Assembly (NCBI GenBank): GCA_002772745.1
Contig: PFDV01000003.1
Coordinates: forward strand, 141,555 to 205,554
Origin: Candidatus Peregrinibacteria bacterium CG10_big_fil_rev_8_21_14_0_10_55_24
GTDB taxonomy: Bacteria; Patescibacteriota; Gracilibacteria; Peribacterales; Peribacteraceae
DNA length: 64,000 bases
Direction: 5' to 3'
Position 1 is the stretch's first letter. Each line of letters opens with the position of its first letter. The position numbers and the translations under genes were made by a program. The notes under the pieces are model-generated. The model saw only the letters and a program-made list of their open reading frames with translations. It ran no database searches and was not told the DNA's origin. Positions 7,667 to 16,737 of this stretch are shown here, one piece after another.

Positions 7667-9358
7667 TCACCCCCGAATCTCTGCAGCGAGATCTCGGTGT
7701 ACCTGTGCTTCTTCTGTGCGTCCCAGAGCCTCCAGAATGCTGGCCATGAGCAAATGTGCATCGGCGTCGTTCGGGTTCCACCGCAGCGCCTCACTCGCTT
7801 GCACGAGTGCACCTTCCAGATCCCCATGTTCCAAAAGTAATGCTCCCAGGCGGGTGCGCGCAACGACGTAGGAGGGATCGAGTTCCACTGCCTTCCTGTA
7901 GTGTTCCTCGGGTGTGCTCCTGTTGCCAAGCTGCTCCTCAAGCGATCCCAAAAAATAGTAGGGTTCCGGATTCATGGGATCCAGTTCCATAGCTCCCCGG
8001 AGCATGGACGCAGCCTCGGTCGTCTGTCCCGCTTTGGCATATACGAGCGCGGCGGCAACGCGCAGCTTGAGGTGATCGCCGTAGGGGAGCCCTTCCCTCA
8101 AGACGTCGAATGCCGCCTGCAGGTTATTGCGCTCTCGCTCGATTTTTGCCAGCGATACGCGTGCTGAGATCGATTCGGGATAGTGCGTGAGCACCGACCT
8201 CAAGTGCTTCTCCGGATCCTGCCACAAAGTGGTCTGCCACAATGAGAGTGTAAGGAGGAAAGCAATAACAACGGATGTTGTTCCTGTAATTACCGCACGG
8301 GAAATGCGCATCCGTCCGACTGCCTCTACGAGGATGAGGAGCACCCCGATGGACGGCAGATACGCGTAGCGGTCCGATGCGAAGAAGAAGAGTCCACCCT
8401 TGTGGTAATTGAGGAACGTGGGGGCAAGCGTCATGAGTGTGAAGAGAATGCCGAACGTAAGCCAAGGATGGCTCCTGCGATTCCTCCATGCCAGCATGAG
8501 TGTAAGGAGGACGAGGAGGAGCGGCACGAAGAATGTCGGTGACATCACTGTAATCGCTGAGCGAAAGGGATAGAGCATCCCGAGCCCCGTGGGGAGCAGA
8601 AACTTCTCCACGTAGAAAACGGTGCTCTTCCCCGCCATGAGGATCGTGGGCAACATTCCCGTTGTTTCCACGATGCGCTCCTTGCCGCTCAGTGCGATCG
8701 CGAAGAAGACGATCGAGAGGAGGGCGAAGGGAACGGTGCGCTTCAGACTCCTCCCCCACCGTTCCTCGCGCAGGAGTACGTCGTAGAGAACAAGGATGGC
8801 GGGCAGCGTGAGCGCCATGACTTTGGAGAGGAGCGCACAGAGGAACAGAAGCAGGCTCAGCGTATAACCCTTCCATCCGCGTGTGCGCGCGTAGGTGATG
8901 AATGCGAGGAGAAAGAAAAACGCAGAGAGCAGGTCCTTGCGCCCCGCGATCCACGCGACAGCCTCGGTATGGAGCGGATGCACGGCAAAGAGTGCAGCTC
9001 CCGCCACGGCCATCCACCGGTTGCGCGTACAAAGCAGCAGGAGCCCGCCGGCGCAGAGGGCGTTGAGTGCATGGAGGAGTACGTTCGTCGCGTGGAATAT
9101 CCACGGGTGAAGCCCGCCAATGAGGTAGTCCACTTGGTAGCTTATGAACGTGAGTGGAATGTAGAGCTCCGGGTCGTAGCTTGTGAACACGCGCACAAGG
9201 TGAGGCCACGTGATACCGCGTATGGCCAAATTTTCCACCACAAGAAAGCTGTCATCCGCCGGAGCAAACCCGTGGGTTACGGTGATGCCGAACGCGGCGA
9301 CTGCCAAGAGCGGAGGAAGGAGCCATGGTATCCATCGTGGGAGCGAGCGGCTGTGCAT
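7667..9358 (-). CDS. TMTC-like membrane glycosyltransferase with TPR repeats
   Basis: 563 aa. The N-terminal ~390 residues are polytopic, with a GT-C type acidic pair D35-D36 in the first outer loop and the HPLHTEAVAWIAGRKDLL motif that is hallmark-like for TMTC/GT105 O-mannosyltransferases. The C-terminal ~150 residues are TPR repeats (A..L..AL..DP..P.A...L). Such enzymes transfer sugar from a polyprenyl-phosphate donor to secreted proteins. A close paralogue lies directly upstream. The two surface SLH proteins encoded elsewhere in the window are possible acceptors (inference). Confidence 0.8.
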   Translation of the reverse strand: MHSRSLPRWIPWLLPPLLAVAAFGITVTHGFAPADDSFLVVENLAIRGITWPHLVRVFTSYDPELYIPLTFISYQVDYLIGGLHPWIFHATNVLLHALNALCAGGLLLLCTRNRWMAVAGAALFAVHPLHTEAVAWIAGRKDLLSAFFFLLAFITYARTRGWKGYTLSLLLFLCALLSKVMALTLPAILVLYDVLLREERWGRSLKRTVPFALLSIVFFAIALSGKERIVETTGMLPTILMAGKSTVFYVEKFLLPTGLGMLYPFRSAITVMSPTFFVPLLLVLLTLMLAWRNRRSHPWLTFGILFTLMTLAPTFLNYHKGGLFFFASDRYAYLPSIGVLLILVEAVGRMRISRAVITGTTSVVIAFLLTLSLWQTTLWQDPEKHLRSVLTHYPESISARVSLAKIERERNNLQAAFDVLREGLPYGDHLKLRVAAALVYAKAGQTTEAASMLRGAMELDPMNPEPYYFLGSLEEQLGNRSTPEEHYRKAVELDPSYVVARTRLGALLLEHGDLEGALVQASEALRWNPNDADAHLLMASILEALGRTEEAQVHRDLAAEIRG

Positions 9359-9375
9359 GCTTCTAGCGTAGCACG

Positions 9376-11061
9376 CTAGAGCCGTTCCATGAGTGCAGTG
9401 GCGTCAGGATGCTCTGGATCCAACGCAAGAGTGCGATTGAGGAGTTCGCGCGCCCGATTCAGGTTTCCCTGTGCAATCTCCAACCCTGCGAGGTTCGTGA
9501 GGGCATCGAGATCACGTGGGTCAAGCTCCACAGCGCGTTCCAAATGTTCTCGCGCCTGCTCCAGGTCCCCTTTCCGCCAGAAGAGGTATCCCAGATTGAC
9601 GTGTGCGGGAGCGTACGCAGGATTGAGTGTAATGGCGTTGAGGTTGGCGGAGAGTGCAAGATCCTCTTCTCCCAGCGAAAGATGCACGAGTCCCACGTTG
9701 TAGTACGCGCGGTAGTTTGGCTTGAGCGCAATGGAACGAAGCAGGTGTTCCATGGCTTCCTCATGCTCTCCCTGTTCCCAGAGTTTCGCTCCCACCTTGT
9801 TCTGTGCAAGGTACGAGTAGTCGTAGAGCGCCACGACATTCCGGAAGAGCGAGAACGTGTCGTGCCACACAAGAGATTGCCGTGCACTGAGGAACCCGAA
9901 TATTCCAAGAATTGCGACGATGCACGCGGTCAGCATTGAGCGCGCGAAGCCTCTGGTCCGGCGTAGAGCCCAGTCTGCCGTCAGAGCGAAGAGGAGAAAG
10001 ACGCCGATACTGGGCAGGTACGCGTAGCGGTCCGATGCGAAGAAAATGTCTCCCGCTTTGGCGTAGTTAGTGAAGCTGGGGGCGAGGAACAGGAGGAAGA
10101 ATGCCGTGCTGAGCACGACAGTTTTCGTGTGCCGCAGTGAGAGCAGAACGAATACCCCGAATATTGAGAGAATCACGAGCGGGATCCAAAAATCTGGCGC
10201 AAGGATCGTGATCTCTTCCTGATAGGGGTAGATCACGGAGAGCTTGAGCGGCGCGAAGAGTTTCTGAAGGTAGAACACCGTGCTCTTCCCTGCCATGAGC
10301 ACAGAGGACAGGAGCGGCGAATCTGCGAGCACCGATTGCTTGCCCAGTATAGCAACCAATCCAAGAATAAGTGCGAAAAATACATACGGAAGTTTCTCCG
10401 TACACACGCGTTTTTTTAGGGGACGACCCTGGTACCAATCGATAATCACAAGGAAGACGGGCAAGAGCAGGACGGACACCTTGGAGAGCAGTGCCAGGAG
10501 GAACAGGAGCACGCTTGCGATGTACCACGCGCTACGTCCTGCTTGGCGATAGAGGAGATACGTGACGAGTGTTGCCAGGGCAAAGAACGACGAGAGTACA
10601 TCTTTGCGCGCCGCGGCCCATACAACTGCTTCTGTATGAAGAGGATGCAGCGCGAAGAGGAGCCCGCAGAGGAGACCCACGCGCCACCGTTTGGTGAGTA
10701 TGGCGCCGATGGCAACAACAAGCAGCGCATTGAGTGTATGGAGAATCAGATTGTGGAGGTGGTACACCAGGGGATGAAGCCCCCCAATCACATGATCGAT
10801 TTGGTAACTCACGAACGTGAGCGGAATGTAGAGTTCAGGATCGAAGTGCGAAAAGACCCAGTGCACGCTTGCCGGAGTCAGCGTTTGCACGGCGGGATTT
10901 TCAAAAATGAGGATGTTGTCGTCAAAGTGTACGAACTCATTCCCGAGCGATCGACCGTACACGGTCACAGTGAGAACGAAGAATAGCACGATGCCCGTAA
11001 CGAGCATCCGACGGCTTAGTACAGCCAGCGTAAGGGCGCTTTGGTCTTCCATCTGTGCCAT
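9376..11061 (-). CDS. TMTC-like membrane glycosyltransferase with TPR repeats, paralogue 2
   Basis: 561 aa with the same design as its neighbour: TM1 at about 20-37, acidic pair D47-D48, HPLHTEAVVWAAARKDVL, a multi-TM body and a TPR tail with at least three repeats. ATG 11061 (MAQMED...) is preferred; a longer frame to 11157 would translate the G-rich repeat (GLGFGLGF, QPQPKPE) and is unlikely. A small hairpin CTAGCGT-GCT-ACGCTAG lies in the 17-bp gap to the next gene. The pair is most simply a tandem duplication followed by divergence. Confidence 0.8.
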   Translation of the reverse strand: MAQMEDQSALTLAVLSRRMLVTGIVLFFVLTVTVYGRSLGNEFVHFDDNILIFENPAVQTLTPASVHWVFSHFDPELYIPLTFVSYQIDHVIGGLHPLVYHLHNLILHTLNALLVVAIGAILTKRWRVGLLCGLLFALHPLHTEAVVWAAARKDVLSSFFALATLVTYLLYRQAGRSAWYIASVLLFLLALLSKVSVLLLPVFLVIIDWYQGRPLKKRVCTEKLPYVFFALILGLVAILGKQSVLADSPLLSSVLMAGKSTVFYLQKLFAPLKLSVIYPYQEEITILAPDFWIPLVILSIFGVFVLLSLRHTKTVVLSTAFFLLFLAPSFTNYAKAGDIFFASDRYAYLPSIGVFLLFALTADWALRRTRGFARSMLTACIVAILGIFGFLSARQSLVWHDTFSLFRNVVALYDYSYLAQNKVGAKLWEQGEHEEAMEHLLRSIALKPNYRAYYNVGLVHLSLGEEDLALSANLNAITLNPAYAPAHVNLGYLFWRKGDLEQAREHLERAVELDPRDLDALTNLAGLEIAQGNLNRARELLNRTLALDPEHPDATALMERL

Positions 11062-11094
11062 CGTATCCCAAAGAGGATTGATGTGCTGGGATTC

Positions 11095-11147
11095 GGGTTT
11101 GGGTTGGGGTTGGGCCGGATCGAACCCCAGCCCGAACCCCAACCCCC
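11095..11147 (+). repeat. G-rich inverted repeat with G-quadruplex motifs
   Basis: The left arm GGGTTTGGGTTGGGGTTGGG (11095-11114) meets the G3-N-G3-N-G3-N-G3 rule. The right arm has four C-runs (11125-11147), so the minus strand also qualifies. The arms are partly complementary. It lies between divergent genes. Related tracts occur at 50431-50452 and 59296-59333. Confidence 0.75.
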
Positions 11148-11370
11148 TTGTGCACAAAATGTCTGCAAATTCTGTAACAGAATGGTGCCTTCAATCGTAT
11201 TGAGAGGTGCACATGTCTCGCGATACGCGCAACGTCGGCCTCGCCTTCTTGGTCTCCTTCCTGATCGTCGTTTCGGCGGCCCATGTGCCGTATCTGTTTC
11301 TCTAGGTGCGTTTTCACGTCATGGTGTTCGTTTCGCGCATTCCGCAGGATTTTGTGGTACAATATTTGGT

Positions 11371-12201
11371 ATGGAAGCAATTTTTGAGCGCATGCAACGT
11401 CTCTTCAATGAAGCCTGGTCTCAGGCGTACGAGAAGATGATGGCGATACTTCCCCAGGCACTCCTCGCCATTCTCATTGTGATCGGTGGTTGGATTATTG
11501 CCTCGCTCATCTATGCTCTGTGCGTGCGGGTTCTGGCATTCTTTGCAATCGACAAGCTGGTGGCCAAAACTCCGCTCGATCGCATGCTCAAGGGAATGGG
11601 GGTCGACAAGAGTGCGTCGGAGATTTTGGCGCTCCTCTTCTTCTGGCTCACCATTCTCGTCACGTTAGTCTTCGCTTCCGAGATTCTCCATCTCGAGCAA
11701 CTCTCTCACGCGTTGGAGACTGTTACGCGCTATATCCCGCAGGTGATCGCGGCGTTCCTCATCATCGTTTTCGGTATGCTCCTTGCGCGGTTCTTGCAGA
11801 CGGTCGTCACGCAGTCATTCTCGCGCACAGGATTCGGTTACGAACGGTCCGTAGGTAAAGGGGTGCAAACCATTGTCCTCGTCTTCGTCTTCTTGGCCGC
11901 AGTCGACCAACTGGGGTTTGATCTATCGTTCGTGACAACGAACATGCTCATTTTCATTGCTGCAATTCTTCTCATCGTTGGGGTAAGCGTTGTCCTTGGG
12001 GCGCGCGCCATTCTCGAGAACGCTGTTGCCTGCCAGCAACTCAAGCGCCAGATTTCTGTGGGGCAGCGCGTTGCGATTGCAGAGCAAACCGGCCGCGTGA
12101 AAGGGTTTCTCTTTGGCGGCGTTGTGCTGGAGACGGCACAAGGTGAGACGGTGATTCCGGCAACAACATTCTTCAAACACACCTACACAATCCTGTCGTA
12201 A
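11371..12201 (+). CDS. Mechanosensitive-channel-like membrane protein (conserved TM helix type)
   Basis: 276 aa with four or five TM segments (about 27-52, 85-107, 126-150, 175-195 and 200-222), amphipathic IPQVIAAFLIIVFGMLLARFL repeats and a short soluble end with RVKGFLFGGVVLETAQGETVIPATTF resembling the MscS beta domain. It belongs to the MscS/CmpX-like group and probably relieves osmotic stress or senses membrane state. The -10 box TACAAT (11358-11363) leaves 7 nt to ATG 11371, so the mRNA is probably leaderless. The next gene starts 3 nt after the stop. Confidence 0.75.
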   Translation: MEAIFERMQRLFNEAWSQAYEKMMAILPQALLAILIVIGGWIIASLIYALCVRVLAFFAIDKLVAKTPLDRMLKGMGVDKSASEILALLFFWLTILVTLVFASEILHLEQLSHALETVTRYIPQVIAAFLIIVFGMLLARFLQTVVTQSFSRTGFGYERSVGKGVQTIVLVFVFLAAVDQLGFDLSFVTTNMLIFIAAILLIVGVSVVLGARAILENAVACQQLKRQISVGQRVAIAEQTGRVKGFLFGGVVLETAQGETVIPATTFFKHTYTILS

Positions 12202-12204
12202 TCT

Positions 12205-12972
12205 ATGGGCAACAATGTAGAACGCCATCCCATTCTGGTTTCCATTCCCCATGCTTCCTCCACGATTCCGGAGGAGGTAAAAGACTGCGTAGCTCTTACG
12301 TCTCAGGAGCTTTTGGGTTACACCGATCTCTACACCGATCAAATTTTTCTCGTTCCCGGGACATCTGCGGTGCAGAGCCCTGTCTCCCGCGTGATCGTCG
12401 ATGTCAACCGTGCGCCCGATGATATCTCCAAAGAGTACGAGCTTGCCGCGGAGGGCGTGACGGTCCACACGACCTGGGACGGCAAAAAAGTCTACACCAA
12501 AGATCCAACACAGGATCAGATCGACACGCTCATCCGTAAGTACCACGATCCGTACCACGAAAAGATCGACGAACTTATCCCCCAGGCAAAGTTCCTCATT
12601 GATGGACACTCCTTTCTCCCCGTAGGACCAAAGTTGCGTGGCGACAGTGGCAAAGAACGGCCGGATATCAACTTGGGGAACGTGAACTACTCCTCCTGCT
12701 CACGGAAACAGACGTTGTTCTTTCGCGACTTCTTCACGGATCGCGGATATTCAGTGGCCATCAATTTTCCCTATGTGGGGAAATACATTCTTGGTCACCA
12801 CTGTCACCGACGCAGAATTCCCCCCTTTCTTGTGCCAGGTATTCAGATCGAGATCAATCAGGGGCTCTACGTTAAAGCCAATTCCTTCGATCCCATTCCC
12901 GCGCGTGTAGAGGAGTTCCACGAGATTATAAAAAAACTCATTGCGCAGTTCGTGGAAACCTTCCGGGCATAG
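12205..12972 (+). CDS. N-formylglutamate amidohydrolase family protein
   Basis: 255 aa. It opens with HPILVSIPHASSTIP, contains SRVIVDVNRAP, FLIDGHSF and GIQIEINQGLY, and has the His/Glu/Asp set of the HutG-like zinc hydrolases (PF05013). These remove N-formyl groups from amino acids or related amides; the exact substrate is uncertain because the family is used for several acyl-amino acids. It is coupled to the membrane protein gene by a 3-nt gap. Confidence 0.8.
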   Translation: MGNNVERHPILVSIPHASSTIPEEVKDCVALTSQELLGYTDLYTDQIFLVPGTSAVQSPVSRVIVDVNRAPDDISKEYELAAEGVTVHTTWDGKKVYTKDPTQDQIDTLIRKYHDPYHEKIDELIPQAKFLIDGHSFLPVGPKLRGDSGKERPDINLGNVNYSSCSRKQTLFFRDFFTDRGYSVAINFPYVGKYILGHHCHRRRIPPFLVPGIQIEINQGLYVKANSFDPIPARVEEFHEIIKKLIAQFVETFRA

Positions 12973-13062
12973 GCAAGGAACACAGGCGAAGAGTACATGG
13001 ATTCCCCCTCGGGCCCCCTCTTCCAGGTGGCTCTGTAGCCCAAAATCTGCTATCATATCCTG

Positions 13063-13935
13063 ATGCTTAAGGTTGAGGTTATCGTGGAACGGCCAGGTGT
13101 GATTCTCGCCATGCTCTGCGCAATTGCAGGGCTCTTTTTCGGAGTGCAGATGCTTGTGAATACTGCGGTGCACACCGCACTCAGTGCGAACGCGACGGGG
13201 GGACAGATCACGCAGGACCGCCTGCGAGAAAACGAAGAAGAAATTCGCCGACAGCGCATTGAGCAGGCGGTACTCAATAAGCGCGAAGAAATTCTACGCT
13301 ACCAACTCCTCCTTCTGGAGCGCAGGGCCGATCAGGAAGGCGGCGTATGGTCTCAAGAGGAACAGGAGGAATGGGAGCGCGTCCACGCGGATTTCTTGGC
13401 GTTGCTTCAGGATCGTCAGGCGGCCGAAGAACGCATTCGCGCGGCGCTCTACGAAATCTGGGAATCCCAGGGGGCCCTGATGCAGGCAGGGAGGACAACA
13501 AGCGCATCACTTGCCGCACTCTCGTGGCCTGTGGATCCCAAAGAGGGGCTTTCTGCGACCTACCTTGATCCCACGTACGAGGAGACATTTGGCCTTCCTC
13601 ACTGGGGTATTGATATTCCCGTGGAGCAGCGTTCCATCATCCGTGCGGCAGCCGATGGTGTTGTGGAAACCGTTGCGGACAATGGCATGGGATTTAGCTA
13701 CATTGTCCTGCGTCACGAAGGTGGTGCCACACTCTACGGACACGTGAGCGGATTTTTGGTGCACGAAGGAGATCAAGTACGCGAAGGATCGGGCATTGCG
13801 ATCTCTGGCGGCATGCCGGGCACACCCGGTGCCGGGCCGCTCTCCACGGGGCCGCACCTGCACTTTGAGGTCTTTGAGGATGGCACGCATGTTGATCCTC
13901 TGGGGTATTTGCCAGAAGGAATACTCGAAAAGTAA
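13063..13935 (+). CDS. M23 family peptidase with N-terminal TM and coiled coil
   Basis: 290 aa: TM segment at about 12-32, a charged coiled coil (about 45-135), then a LytM/M23 domain with HWGIDIP near 179 and HLHFEVF near 267, giving the expected metal ligands H..D and HxH. It probably cuts peptidoglycan stems or activates amidases at division, like EnvC/NlpD-type proteins. The -10 TATCAT (13051-13056) is 6 nt before ATG 13063. Confidence 0.85.
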   Translation: MLKVEVIVERPGVILAMLCAIAGLFFGVQMLVNTAVHTALSANATGGQITQDRLRENEEEIRRQRIEQAVLNKREEILRYQLLLLERRADQEGGVWSQEEQEEWERVHADFLALLQDRQAAEERIRAALYEIWESQGALMQAGRTTSASLAALSWPVDPKEGLSATYLDPTYEETFGLPHWGIDIPVEQRSIIRAAADGVVETVADNGMGFSYIVLRHEGGATLYGHVSGFLVHEGDQVREGSGIAISGGMPGTPGAGPLSTGPHLHFEVFEDGTHVDPLGYLPEGILEK

Positions 13936-14271
13936 AAGAATCTCATGCTCGGTGCGCAGCAATCTCGTCTGCTATAGCTCAACCAATATCATTCGTTACA
14001 CAGAAACAATTTCTTTCCCGGTGCCTCCACTGCAGCATACGTTTCGGCGCTCGCCGTTCTTTTTGTGGCCAAAAAGAACCAAAAAGCCTCTGTCCGCTGC
14101 AGACTCGCGCAAAGCCATCTTTCTTTCGTACAAACCTGTGCGCGCTCTCAGCCAAGATTGCTTCGCAACTTGGCATTCGAGCGCTAACAGCGAGCGTACC
14201 GATGTTCTGCTTTGCGCTCAGGCATATGCAGCGGACAAGAACTGTTTGTAACCAATGACATTGGTTTAGCT
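13936..14271 (+). other. Intergenic region with no gene recognised
   Basis: 336 bp between the M23 gene and the convergent dGTPase gene. It has a CTGCAG-bounded stretch (about 14030-14105) containing a CTTTTTGTGGCCAAAAAG near-palindrome, and AT-rich ends. The reading frames here have no family-like protein. It looks like a decayed or repeat-derived segment. Confidence 0.35.
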
Positions 14272-15372
14272 CTATGTTGGCAGCACTCGCTCTTGTTGCA
14301 GCGCATATGCATCCGTCATCCCGGAAACATAGTCCTTTATGGCTTCCTCTAGGGCTCCGCCCGTTTTTTTCTGGAGGGCGAGCACCTTGGGATTCGGTTG
14401 CGTGTGATAGGCATGACAGAGTGTTGAGATGCACTCTACGCCCCTGCGGTTGCGTTCTAGGATGCGCGGATGCGCGTACATTCGTTCCTGGAGAAAGTCG
14501 CGCAGGGTATCGAGTGCGAGACGCATGCTCTTTGAGAAACGGATGAGGGGGACGTCTGTGTGGAGGACGGTATCAAGTGTGGTACTACACTGTGACGTGA
14601 GCTCCTCTTCTGTAGCTCGGTAGAGATCGCAGACGAGCAGGTGGATGAGTGCCCCGCGCAGCGATGTGCCCCGCGCACTGCGCTGACGATCGGCATCGAG
14701 GGCCAGAGGTATCGCGAGGAGCTTCTCTTCTGGGAAGAGTTCTGCGCGCACACCATCCTCGCAATCGTGACCGGTGTAGGCGATTTCGTCCGCAATGTTC
14801 ACGACCTGCGCTTCCAGCGTTGGGCTGTGCATACTAGGACTCGGGGGTATGTCGTACGGTGTCGTATGCTTGAGAAGACCATCCAAGATCTCGCGATTTA
14901 AGTTGAGCCCTGGGTAGAGCGCTGAATGTTCTTCTAAGAGCGTCACGATGCGATGGGATTGCTCGTTGTGCTCAAAGTGGAGCCCAAAACGCTCCATCCA
15001 TCCATTAAGCGCCGCTTCGCCCGCATGTCCGAAGGGCGGATGTCCCAAATCGTGGGCGAGTGCGATGCATTCCGTGAGATCCTCGTTGAGCCCTAAAGCC
15101 CGTGCGATATCCCGGCTGATCTGCGCAACCTCCATCGTGTGGGTCAGTCGCGTACGCACATGGTCGCCGGACCCCTCCACGAAGACCTGCGTTTTCCCCT
15201 TTAAGCGCCGGAACGCCTGCGTATGAATGATACGATCGCGATCACGCTGGAAAGGAAAGCGCGTCTCGTCTTGAGGTTCTCCGTGCTCGCGTCCTAGCAC
15301 ACCATCGTGAGGCACCGCATAGGGGGCAAGGAGTGCGTTGGCCTTCTGGAGACGGTCGGAGAGCGAGAGCAT
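14272..15372 (-). CDS. dgt: Deoxyguanosinetriphosphate triphosphohydrolase-like HD protein
   Basis: 366 aa. HD-domain phosphohydrolase with FRRLKGKTQVF, RLTHTMEVAQ (first His) and HDLGHPPFGHAGE (HD pair), followed by NREILDGLLKH and EAQVVNIADEIAYTGHDCEDG (final Asp). This matches the dNTP triphosphohydrolase type I/II group that cleaves dGTP to deoxyguanosine and triphosphate, regulating dNTP pools and sometimes phage resistance. I chose ATG 15372 (MLSLSDRL) because the upstream 21 codons look like leader. A TAAAAT box lies 11 nt upstream. Confidence 0.9.
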   Translation of the reverse strand: MLSLSDRLQKANALLAPYAVPHDGVLGREHGEPQDETRFPFQRDRDRIIHTQAFRRLKGKTQVFVEGSGDHVRTRLTHTMEVAQISRDIARALGLNEDLTECIALAHDLGHPPFGHAGEAALNGWMERFGLHFEHNEQSHRIVTLLEEHSALYPGLNLNREILDGLLKHTTPYDIPPSPSMHSPTLEAQVVNIADEIAYTGHDCEDGVRAELFPEEKLLAIPLALDADRQRSARGTSLRGALIHLLVCDLYRATEEELTSQCSTTLDTVLHTDVPLIRFSKSMRLALDTLRDFLQERMYAHPRILERNRRGVECISTLCHAYHTQPNPKVLALQKKTGGALEEAIKDYVSGMTDAYALQQERVLPT

Positions 15373-15453
15373 GGCGGCACACCATTTTAGAATGTTTTTG
15401 CGTTGACGCATACCTTGCGAGGACTCAGTAGCCAACCTTACTACTATTTCATT

Positions 15454-15777
15454 ATGAAAAGAGAACCCTGTTATTCATTTGAAAATGTGTTCATGGAGGC
15501 CAGAAAGGTCCACGATATTGAGCAATGGGTCCGCGGCAACCTTTCGCACAACTGTGCCAAAACCATCCTTGAGTATTGCAGAGTTCTCTTCAGGCGCGGT
15601 GATCATGTTCTTGCTCGGCAGATCGCACAATCGCAGGCAGTGAAGAAGCTCGTTGTCCCCGGATCAAGGCAGCTCGATGACAGGACCTACGTGAGTGCGG
15701 AAATCCCCGAGGGATGTGTGGGACGTGGGGATTACAAGAGATTCCTCGCAGAATTGGGGATAGGAGAAATTGACTGA
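15454..15777 (+). CDS. Small hypothetical protein
   Basis: 107 aa, basic, mostly helical in appearance (FENVFMEARKVHDIEQW, NCAKTILEYCRVLFRR), with two Cys in the middle. No family is recognised. The -10 box TACTAT (15442-15447) is 6 nt before ATG 15454. It is divergent from dgt with about 80 bp between them. Confidence 0.6.
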   Translation: MKREPCYSFENVFMEARKVHDIEQWVRGNLSHNCAKTILEYCRVLFRRGDHVLARQIAQSQAVKKLVVPGSRQLDDRTYVSAEIPEGCVGRGDYKRFLAELGIGEID

Positions 15778-16059
15778 ATGGATGTCATTCCCACGTCCAC
15801 CCGACTCCGCTGTGCTTCGCCGGGCAGGAACGACCCGCCTTCGCCAACGCTACGGCGGGCGAGAACTGGAAGTAATTTCATGCTCGTACGCATTTTGTCT
15901 TTACCCACGTCCAAACGACCGTCGAGCAGGGGCGCTTGTCTCCTGGCGTTCCAGGTGGGTGGCCGCATCCGCGGACCGCAATCCGCAGAGATTTGGCCTC
16001 CCTTGACGAGCGTTGAGGAGAAACGACTGCTCTAACGCGTCGTTGAGACAAGAGAAATG
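15778..16059 (+). other. Intergenic region with palindromic repeats
   Basis: No gene is supported. It holds the hairpin CCCGCC...GGCGGG (about 15835-15861), whose loop TTCGCCAACGCTAC matches, in reverse, the GTAGCCTTGGCGAA stretch at 245-258. It also has other GC-rich palindromes around 15960-15990. Confidence 0.45.
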
Positions 16060-16737
16060 CTACCGCTCTGCAATGGCACATGCGAGTACATTGGCGAAAC
16101 CTGACTTGACCGCAGAGCGATCCCCACCCCGGTACGTCCAGTACTGGTTGTGCTGACAGCATGTGCACTCCGCTTGCCGTTCCAGGTGCTGTGGTTTAAC
16201 CCCCAGCGCAAGGATCTGATGATCCGCTGCGGATCGCAGGTCAACGTGTCTCCCGTGGAAGTATACGGGGTCCATGGCGGGGAGTTCGGCAATGGGATCG
16301 GTGAATTCTGCGCAATGCGTACAGAGTGACGGCCCGGCAGCCATCAGGACTTCCTGCGGCGTGATACCCCATTCCTTGTGCAGCTGAGCGAAGAAAGCAG
16401 GTATGGCGCCGGCGATCAGTCCGCGCCACCCTACATGGAGCACGCCGATGACACCGCGCATGGGGGCGTACGCAACAAAAGATTGGCAGTCGGCTGTGCG
16501 CACGGTGAGCACGAGATTGCACTGATTCGTGATCACACCATCGGCCTGCTGCGTACGGGCAATGGGTCCCTCTACTCGGATGGTTGTGTTGCCATGCACC
16601 TGCTCCAGCCCGGCAATGTTCTCCATGCTCATACGATCGGCAATCATCCGATCATTCTGAATGGCATCCGCTTTCACAAAGAGTGCGGTCGTCAATTCGG
16701 GGAACGCACGGAAGAGACGAAACGGCTGTGCAATCAT
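16060..16737 (-). CDS. pgeF: PgeF/YfiH family polyphenol oxidase-like protein
   Basis: 225 aa. It has the family motifs QVHGN, RTADCQ, HVGWRGL, GPSLCTHCAEF and a C-terminal ECTCC...YWTYRGGD, with His/Cys residues for zinc binding. Known members act as purine nucleoside phosphorylase/adenosine deaminase-like enzymes or as editors that remove wrong UDP-MurNAc-L-Ser. It overlaps nnrD by 4 nt (ATGA), so the two are translationally coupled. Confidence 0.88.
   Translation of the reverse strand: MIAQPFRLFRAFPELTTALFVKADAIQNDRMIADRMSMENIAGLEQVHGNTTIRVEGPIARTQQADGVITNQCNLVLTVRTADCQSFVAYAPMRGVIGVLHVGWRGLIAGAIPAFFAQLHKEWGITPQEVLMAAGPSLCTHCAEFTDPIAELPAMDPVYFHGRHVDLRSAADHQILALGVKPQHLERQAECTCCQHNQYWTYRGGDRSAVKSGFANVLACAIAER

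Noticed and set aside
11062..11157. N-terminal extension of the second TMTC-like gene
   Set aside because: It would encode the G-rich repeat as GLGFGLGF/QPQPKPE; the domain starts after ATG 11061.
15775..16059. CRISPR-like repeats
   Set aside because: The palindromes are not evenly spaced and there are no repeat-spacer units; no CRISPR array or Cas gene is seen anywhere in the window.
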